Positions 21,354 to 24,251 of a DNA stretch of 24,251 nt are shown piece after piece. The translations under genes were made by a program, and so were the position numbers. Within the stretch, counting starts at the first letter, position 1, and each line of letters starts with the position of its first letter. Source of the stretch: Chromatiales bacterium (GTDB lineage: Bacteria; Pseudomonadota; Gammaproteobacteria; SZUA-140); the NCBI GenBank assembly GCA_031285245.1, contig JAITWN010000022.1, positions 1 to 24,251 of the forward strand, given 5' to 3'. The notes under the pieces are model-generated. The model had not been told where the DNA came from and did not search any database. It worked only from the letters and a program-made list of their open reading frames with translations.

Positions 21354-23204
21354 TCACTCGTAAGCCCGGGGCAAACCGCCCGAGAAACGGGCCCAGCCCA
21401 ACTGGCGCAGGATGCGATTGTCTTCGTCGAGTTGCAGCAGTCCGGTATAGCCATTGAAGCGCTCATAGCGGAAGAGGCGCAGCGTGCCGAGGCTCGCAAT
21501 GATGTTGTAGGCGTCGGCGCCGAGCGCATAGAGGCGTGCATTCTGTTTCGCATTCTCCGGCCAAAGGCGTTCGATATCGCGGCGCAGCGCGCTTTTCGGA
21601 TTAGCGAGTATCCACGGTATATCACAGAAGATCACATCATCGATGTCGCGATCAGCAGTGGCGTCGGGCCATCCGCTGTAGACGTGCGATGTGCTGTAGA
21701 CCGGCAGATCACCCGCGAAATGAAACTTGAACTGCGGCCGGATGAGTCGCGCCTGGCGTGGAAACGCTGCCATGAAAACGAAATCTGCATCGCGCCGTAG
21801 CGAAGGCTCGAACTGCGCCCGCTGTTGTAGCAGGGCTTCGAGGTTGGCGCGGCGCTGCTCGCTTTCGTCGAGATCGAATAATCGCTTGATCTGCTCTGAG
21901 AAGTCGCTGGCATCGGCGGGATAAGACTGGGCTTCCAGTAATACACCACCGAGGCTTTGCCATTCCTCGCGAAACGCTGTCAGCACGCGCTGTCCCCAGT
22001 CATTGTCGGGCACAAAGGTGAGCGCGTGATCGTGTCCATCGAGCCACGCGCGCTGCGCTACCTGCCGGGCTTCATCTTCCGGCGCGAGGCCGAACTGGTA
22101 AAACCGACTGTCAGCGGTATGGTCGGATTCGCTGTAATTGAGCATCAGCGTCGGCACTGCGGCGCGTCCCGCCGCCATGCGTGTTACGGCCGGGCGCGTC
22201 AGCGGGCCGACGACAAATTCGGCGCCATCAGCGACTGCACGCTCGTAAGCGGCCAGCGTGTCGGCAGGCGCATTGCCGGCATCATAGAAACGAATGATGG
22301 GCTGGTAAGCCTTGTTCTCGCGTTGATAATGCGCAGCGAGAAAACCGTCGCGCACCGCATCAGACGAATTTGCTACCGCACCGTTCTGTGGCAGTAATAC
22401 GGCGATGCGATGCGGTCGCGAAATCTCCTGTTGCTGGCGCGCGAGAACGAGATCGATGATTTCGCTCGAGGCCGGATGCACAGGAAAGCGCGTTTGCCAG
22501 TTCGCGATCAGCGCTTGGATGTTGGCGCCGCCAGAAGCTGCGCGTGCGATCAGTGCGAGTTCGCGCCAACCGCTGAAAGTATCCGGTGCGGGAGCCATGT
22601 CACGCCGCAAGGATTCTTCCGCAAGTGCGGTGAGTGCCTGCCAGATGTTCTGCTGGTTGGCTGCGATCGCGCTCGCGTCGTCGAGCACGTTTTCGCGCTT
22701 CACCAGTTCGGCGGCGGCAGAGAGTAGATCGCCGATGCGACGATAGGCATTGGCGCGCAGCTCATAATTCTCAGCGCGCATGGATGCAGGAATGTCAGCG
22801 TTCATTTCGGCGCGTAGTTCGGAAAGCGATTGCGCGGGTTTGTTTTGCGCGAGCGCAAGGCGCGCATTGAGTAGGCGCGCGCGCGCTGCCAGTTCGCTGC
22901 TCAAGCGATGTATATCGATATCACTCAGGATCTGCTGCGCCGGCCCGGTTTGATTGACGCGCAGCAGTTCCGCTGCAGCATCGAGCAGATAGCTGTCACG
23001 CTTTGATTCAGAGGATTGCCCGGCGAGCTCGAGGTAACGCTCGGCCTGCGTGAGCAGATTGGCTGCGGGTGGTGTGCCGTTGTCAGCGGCGGGCAGTCCT
23101 GCGCACCCCGCAAGGGCAAGTGCTATGATCGCCGCGGCATGACGCCACGAAGCGCGCGTCGCATGCCAGGGGCTGCGGCGGTTTATAGCGGAAGTGGAGC
23201 GCAT
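21354..23204 (-). CDS. lpoA: Penicillin-binding protein activator LpoA
   Basis: LpoA is an outer-membrane lipoprotein that reaches through the periplasm to stimulate the transpeptidase of PBP1A. The 616-aa product has an extended basic N-terminus, a lipobox LAGC (C34), an N-terminal TPR-like helical domain (about 45-250) and a C-terminal periplasmic-binding-protein fold (about 265-600). The latter starts at HRIAVLLPQNGAVANSSDAVRDGFLAA and includes EFVVGPLTRPAV, PTLMLNYSES, FVPDNDWGQRVL and ALGADAYNI, all typical of LpoA. It is slightly shorter than E. coli LpoA (678 aa). GGA lies about eight bases before the ATG at 23204. It is divergent from rsmI with 42 bases between, the conserved arrangement. 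Confidence 0.93.
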   Translation of the reverse strand: MRSTSAINRRSPWHATRASWRHAAAIIALALAGCAGLPAADNGTPPAANLLTQAERYLELAGQSSESKRDSYLLDAAAELLRVNQTGPAQQILSDIDIHRLSSELAARARLLNARLALAQNKPAQSLSELRAEMNADIPASMRAENYELRANAYRRIGDLLSAAAELVKRENVLDDASAIAANQQNIWQALTALAEESLRRDMAPAPDTFSGWRELALIARAASGGANIQALIANWQTRFPVHPASSEIIDLVLARQQQEISRPHRIAVLLPQNGAVANSSDAVRDGFLAAHYQRENKAYQPIIRFYDAGNAPADTLAAYERAVADGAEFVVGPLTRPAVTRMAAGRAAVPTLMLNYSESDHTADSRFYQFGLAPEDEARQVAQRAWLDGHDHALTFVPDNDWGQRVLTAFREEWQSLGGVLLEAQSYPADASDFSEQIKRLFDLDESEQRRANLEALLQQRAQFEPSLRRDADFVFMAAFPRQARLIRPQFKFHFAGDLPVYSTSHVYSGWPDATADRDIDDVIFCDIPWILANPKSALRRDIERLWPENAKQNARLYALGADAYNIIASLGTLRLFRYERFNGYTGLLQLDEDNRILRQLGWARFSGGLPRAYE

Positions 23205-23246
23205 GCGAAGTCCAAGTATCCGAGCGGTGTGCAGAGGGTAAAGTCA

Positions 23247-24104
23247 GTGCCGATTGTCGAGCAGGGAGTATTGTACATCGTCGCCACCCCGATCGGTCAT
23301 CTGGACGACATCAGCGCCCGCGCACTGCGCGTGCTTGCCGGTGTGCAGGTGGTCGCTGCCGAAGACACGCGCCACAGCGCACGCCTGCTCCGCCACTACG
23401 GCATCGGCACGCCGATGGTCGCGGTGCATGAGCATAACGAACGCGCTCAGGCAGCGCGTATGCTCGAGCGTTTGCATGCTGGTGAAGCAGTGGCGCTGAT
23501 CACTGATGCCGGAACGCCGCTAATCAGCGACCCAGGCTTTCACCTAGTGCGACTCGCGCAGGAAGCCGGCGTGCGCGTGGTGCCGGTGCCCGGCCCGAGC
23601 GCCATCATCACCGCGTTATGCGCGAGCGGGCAGCCCGTCGATCGTTTCACCTTCGAAGGATTCCTCCCGCCTCGCGCCGGCGCACGCGCGGCGCGTCTCA
23701 CCGAGCTTGCCGCCGAACCGCGCACGCTGATTTTCTTCGAAGCACCGCACCGCGTCGTCGATACCTTGCAGGCGATAGCCGAGGCATTTGGTCCGGCGCG
23801 CGAGGCGAGCTATTGTCGCGAGCTCACTAAGCTGCATGAAACCGTACGCCGCATGCCACTCGGCGAACTCGCCGCTTGGGTCGAGAGTGATGCCGAGCAG
23901 CGCCTCGGCGAAATCGTGATCGTCGTGCAGGGCGCGCCAGAGGTAGACGCCAACGAATTTGAGGCGCGTCGCGTGCTCGACATGTTGCTGGAAGAGCTGC
24001 CACTGAAACGCGCCGCGGCGCTTGCTTCCCGTCTCACGGGGATTGGAAAGAACGAGCTTTATGCTTGGGGAGTTGCAGCGAAGAAGGATGTTTCGGCTGA
24101 CTGA
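23247..24104 (+). CDS. rsmI: 16S rRNA (cytidine(1402)-2'-O)-methyltransferase RsmI
   Basis: RsmI methylates the 2'-oxygen of C1402 in the decoding centre of 16S rRNA, using S-adenosylmethionine. The 285-aa product (E. coli 286) belongs to the tetrapyrrole-methylase-fold family, with TPIGHLDDISARAL at 14-27, AAEDTRHSARLLRHYGI at 37-53, HEHNE at 61-65, DAGTPLISDPG at 87-97, VPVPGPSAIITAL at 112-124 and EPRTLIFFEAPHR at about 164-176. The frame is open far upstream across lpoA, so the start was set by homology. The GTG at 23247 (VPIVEQGVLYIVATPIG) follows GAGGG by about eight bases; a GTG at 23229 is an alternative. Confidence 0.95.
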   Translation: MPIVEQGVLYIVATPIGHLDDISARALRVLAGVQVVAAEDTRHSARLLRHYGIGTPMVAVHEHNERAQAARMLERLHAGEAVALITDAGTPLISDPGFHLVRLAQEAGVRVVPVPGPSAIITALCASGQPVDRFTFEGFLPPRAGARAARLTELAAEPRTLIFFEAPHRVVDTLQAIAEAFGPAREASYCRELTKLHETVRRMPLGELAAWVESDAEQRLGEIVIVVQGAPEVDANEFEARRVLDMLLEELPLKRAAALASRLTGIGKNELYAWGVAAKKDVSAD

Positions 24105-24129
24105 GGTTGAGTGGGTTTCACTACGTTGC

Positions 24130-24172
24130 GCCCAATGTCGGGGTGATTTACTTCAGAGTTCCGTGATTGGGC
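24130..24172 (+). repeat. Inverted repeat downstream of rsmI
   Basis: GCCCAAT at 24130-24136 and ATTGGGC at 24166-24172 are perfect arms around a 29-base loop, starting 25 bases after the rsmI stop. A T5 run follows 13 bases later, already inside the terminal repeat. This may be a weak terminator or part of a larger structured element. I do not see the conserved helices of RNase P RNA, which lies near rsmI in some gammaproteobacteria. Confidence 0.35.
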
Positions 24173-24178
24173 AGGTCC

Positions 24179-24251
24179 GGGAGACTTTTTCAAAACCCAG
24201 ATAGATGATGGACGGAGCCGCTGCGCGCCAACGGTTTTGAAAAAGTCTCCC
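24179..24251. repeat. Perfect 19-bp inverted repeat at the window edge
   Basis: GGGAGACTTTTTCAAAACC at 24179-24197 is exactly repeated in inverted orientation at 24233-24251, with 35 bases between. The right arm ends on the last base given. The T5 in the arm (24186-24190) is not after a stem, so a simple terminator is unlikely. A repeated palindromic or MITE-like element that broke an assembly is the better guess. Confidence 0.65.

Noticed and set aside
23016..23246. Upstream extension of rsmI
   Set aside because: It overlaps the divergent lpoA coding region; homology begins at the GTG at 23247.
24105..24251. RNase P RNA downstream of rsmI
   Set aside because: The neighbourhood suggested it, but the 147 bases present are too short and I see none of the conserved core.
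1..24251. Prophage, CRISPR, toxin-antitoxin or other defence island
   Set aside because: No integrase, transposase, array of spaced repeats, or paired small toxin/antitoxin genes are visible; nearly all genes are housekeeping or envelope genes with uniform codon use.

Overview
The window is ordinary GC-rich chromosomal DNA of a gammaproteobacterium. The evidence is the sspA-sspB pair, PurT, a DjlA-type co-chaperone, MlaA, an OprI-like lipoprotein, and the rsmI / lpoA-yraN-dolP block, which is arranged as in Escherichia coli. Codon use and several family variants (OprI-like rather than enteric Lpp, no diaA) point away from Enterobacterales, towards something nearer Pseudomonas or Xanthomonadales-like lineages. 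I see no tRNA, rRNA, CRISPR array, prophage, insertion sequence or toxin/defence cluster.

Layout. (1) 1-3856: the tail of an unknown gene, a dihydrolipoyl-dehydrogenase-type flavoprotein, two small unrecognised genes facing each other, and purT. (2) 3857-4217: the only long gene-free stretch. It lies between convergent purT and rnd and holds a nested 206-bp interrupted palindrome and a C/G-rich REP-like hairpin. (3) 4218-10176, all minus strand: an HDOD signalling protein, a 984-aa PreP-like M16C metallopeptidase, a secreted protein of unknown function and RNase D; the last three look like one operon. (4) 10350-14704, an envelope cluster: a two-helix small membrane protein, a LysM-YkuD-SPOR L,D-transpeptidase, an OprI-like alanine-zipper lipoprotein ending in lysine (a plausible substrate of that enzyme), MlaA, DsbB, a small Arg-rich protein and a periplasmic pentapeptide-repeat protein. 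(5) 14830-18964: a pirin-like double cupin that has lost its iron-binding histidines, a TraB-family membrane protein, DjlA, SspA and SspB. (6) 18957-23204, minus strand: lpoA, yraN, dolP and a GlcD-like FAD oxidase packed end to end. (7) 23247-24104: divergent rsmI, then a perfect 19-bp inverted repeat that ends on the last base of the window.

Functional themes are envelope maintenance (peptidoglycan cross-linking and lipoprotein attachment, outer-membrane lipid asymmetry, disulfide formation, PBP1A activation, BON lipoprotein), RNA and protein turnover (RNase D, SspB/ClpXP adaptor, M16C peptidase, RsmI) and stress regulation (SspA, HDOD, DjlA). I found no convincing undescribed multi-gene system. 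The best leads are the L,D-transpeptidase/OprI-like pair with its SPOR domain, the long nested palindrome after purT, the metal-site-less pirin, a five-codon leader ORF coupled to sspB, and a probably leaderless Arg-rich small protein.
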